From assembly GCA_964386435.1 (NCBI GenBank), contig CAYLSV010000007.1, forward strand, positions 12,655 through 76,654: a DNA stretch of 64,000 nucleotides, written 5' to 3'. Shown piece by piece: positions 63,981-64,000 of this stretch (position 1 is its first letter; each line of letters begins with the position of its first letter). The position numbers and the translations under genes were made by a program. The notes under the pieces are model-generated. The model did no database searches and was not told where the DNA came from. It saw nothing but the letters and a program-made list of their open reading frames with translations. The DNA comes from CAYLSV01 sp964386435. GTDB taxonomy: Bacteria; Planctomycetota; Phycisphaerae; Tepidisphaerales; Tepidisphaeraceae.

Positions 63981-64000
63981 TTGCAGAGCTACAAGGCATT

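Noticed and set aside
1..64000. tRNA, rRNA genes and CRISPR arrays
   Set aside because: Reading the gaps on both strands I found no cloverleaf with a GGTTCGANTCC arm, no rRNA-like sequence and no regularly spaced direct repeats.

Overview
The window looks like a chromosomal segment of a Planctomycetota bacterium, most likely of the Phycisphaerae, probably from a scaffolded draft or metagenome assembly because it has two runs of exactly ten Ns. The grounds are a very high GC content, secreted proteins that begin with the planctomycete-style LEPR/LESR/LEER-R-x-L motif, several dockerin-like C-termini (D-x-N-x-D-G-x-V-N-x-x-D-F), PEP-CTERM and VPLPA-type sorting tails, a DUF1559-like prepilin, scattered complex I genes, and a Vps4-like AAA ATPase. 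The class assignment is inference. I recognise no rRNA, tRNA, CRISPR array or intact insertion sequence.

Layout. 1-9.8 kb: partial nadB, a DUF4160-DUF2442 pair, nuoC, a lipid kinase, endonuclease III, a DUF4139 protein, a UbiE/MenG-like methyltransferase, an NDH-2 dehydrogenase and a DUF4258/XRE toxin-antitoxin-like pair. 9.8-22.4 kb: a secreted protein with a deiodinase-like domain, a beta-propeller lipoprotein coupled to an AEC transporter, nuoI, a 1147-residue dockerin-type secreted protein, nuoH with a large insertion, a histidine kinase and a disulfide oxidoreductase. 22.4-31 kb: a Thg1-like protein overlapping a polynucleotide-kinase-like gene, rmuC, rpoZ, an Flp-type pilin, a DUF11-type lipoprotein, a class IV HDAC homologue and asparagine synthase interrupted by an assembly gap. 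31-38 kb: a fused aroD-aroE, a YdhS-like FAD protein, a MOSC protein, a HAD-deaminase fusion, two tandem paralogous membrane proteins and a transposase remnant. 38-49 kb: a probable carbohydrate locus made of a prepilin, two large Asp-box propeller proteins, a PEP-CTERM protein, a GntR/LacI hybrid regulator and a GH27-like glycosidase. 49-56 kb: a VPLPA protein, an ECF sigma/partner operon, DUF192, a bactofilin-like protein and a Vps4-like AAA ATPase. 56-64 kb: a secreted metzincin-like protease, a DegT aminotransferase, a response regulator, and finally a SAM-I riboswitch leading a threonine-synthase-like gene, a secreted protein and a CysO-like sulfur carrier.

The most interesting system is the last. 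A clear S-box (SAM-I) aptamer at 61184-61290 precedes a gene that would normally be called threonine synthase, and a CysO/MoaD-type sulfur carrier lies about 1 kb further on in the same direction. SAM-I riboswitches normally govern methionine and sulfur genes, so the ThrC-like enzyme may be a sulfur-carrier-dependent homocysteine-forming enzyme rather than, or in addition to, a threonine synthase. Other notable signals are a family of dispersed intergenic palindromes (one of them holding an assembly gap), the Thg1-kinase pair, a deiodinase-like domain with serine in place of the catalytic Sec/Cys, and a HAD-deaminase fusion.
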